Assembly (NCBI GenBank): GCA_030538315.1
Contig: JAUNUF010000013.1
Coordinates: forward strand, 1-43,820
Source: Propionibacteriaceae bacterium
GTDB lineage: Bacteria > Actinomycetota > Actinomycetes > Propionibacteriales > Propionibacteriaceae
Length of the DNA: 43,820 bases
Reading direction: 5' to 3'
Position numbers and translations under genes: made by a program. How positions within the stretch are numbered: the stretch's first letter is position 1; each line of letters starts with the position of its first letter. Shown here piece by piece: positions 43,708 through 43,820 of this stretch. The notes under the pieces are model-generated. The model searched no databases, had not been told where the DNA came from, and saw only the letters and a program-made list of their open reading frames with translations.

Positions 43708-43820
43708 CTAGTTCCTGGTGGGCGGGGCGGCGAAGAGGGTCTCCAGATCGTCGATCCGATCTGAGTAGCAGGCGACATAGATGAGGTCGCCGTCCTGGTA
43801 GATGGTGTCGCGGTCAGGCA
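43708..43820 (-). CDS. TrkA family potassium uptake regulator, C-terminal fragment (5' end beyond window)
   Basis: Only the last 37 residues are in the window: DTIYQDGDLIYVACYSDRID then DLETLFAAPPTRN and TAG stop. DxIxxGDxLxV is the end of an RCK_C (TrkA_C) domain. It lies directly upstream of the other TrkA gene on the same strand and is most likely its CeoB-like partner. Confidence 0.78.
   Translation of the reverse strand, partial: PDRDTIYQDGDLIYVACYSDRIDDLETLFAAPPTRN

Overview
This is a contiguous piece of a high-GC actinobacterial chromosome. The evidence is the set of actinobacteria-restricted genes (mtrA-mtrB-lpqB, adnA-adnB, sepH, and families DUF3107, DUF3093, DUF3710, DUF4193, DUF4235, DUF1707, DUF6912), the tmRNA tag ANNNRTDFALAA, frequent GTG starts and many -10 hexamers only 6-7 bases before a start codon (leaderless genes). 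Gene order follows mycobacterial and Streptomyces core blocks from memory. A Propionibacteriaceae-like member is my best guess for the family, held loosely. There is no phage, integrase, intact insertion sequence or CRISPR array; nearly everything is vertically inherited core genome.

Layout. 1-2.2 kb: end of an FtsEX-associated M23 peptidoglycan hydrolase, smpB, a DUF1707 membrane protein and the tmRNA gene with a strong terminator, so both trans-translation partners are together. 2.3-11.7 kb: YqgE/AlgH protein, the MtrA-MtrB-LpqB envelope signalling operon, comF, the long ribosome hibernation factor hpf, secA and an Rv3235-like gene. 11.77-11.85 kb: four identical 10-mers at exact 21-base spacing, the most unusual non-coding feature. 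11.9-18.9 kb: a polytopic membrane protein with a cupredoxin-like lipoprotein, DUF6912 and Ku, DUF2505, a PHP phosphoesterase, trpS and a DEAD-box RNA helicase that seems to need a CTG start. 18.9-28.3 kb: DUF3107, a PP2C phosphatase, a stand-alone LigD-type polymerase, and divergently AdnA-AdnB-NudC. Ku, the polymerase and AdnAB put end joining and end resection within about 13 kb.

28.4-34.7 kb: topoisomerase IV parE and parC converge on a carbonic anhydrase gene and a decayed L-lactate permease (large internal deletion plus a homopolymer frameshift). 34.7-39.3 kb: App1-type phosphatase, then a tight overlapping run DUF5998 - alkaline phosphatase superfamily - GT4 glycosyltransferase - thymidine kinase. 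39.3-43.8 kb: an N-terminally short SepH, DUF4193, DUF4235, DUF3093-dut, DUF3710, an OB-fold protein and two TrkA-type potassium-uptake regulators, the second cut by the window end.

No clearly new multi-gene system was found. The items most worth checking are the phased 10-mer repeats, the CTG-start helicase, the shortened SepH, the lldP remnant, the hpf leader hairpins and the membrane protein/cupredoxin pair.
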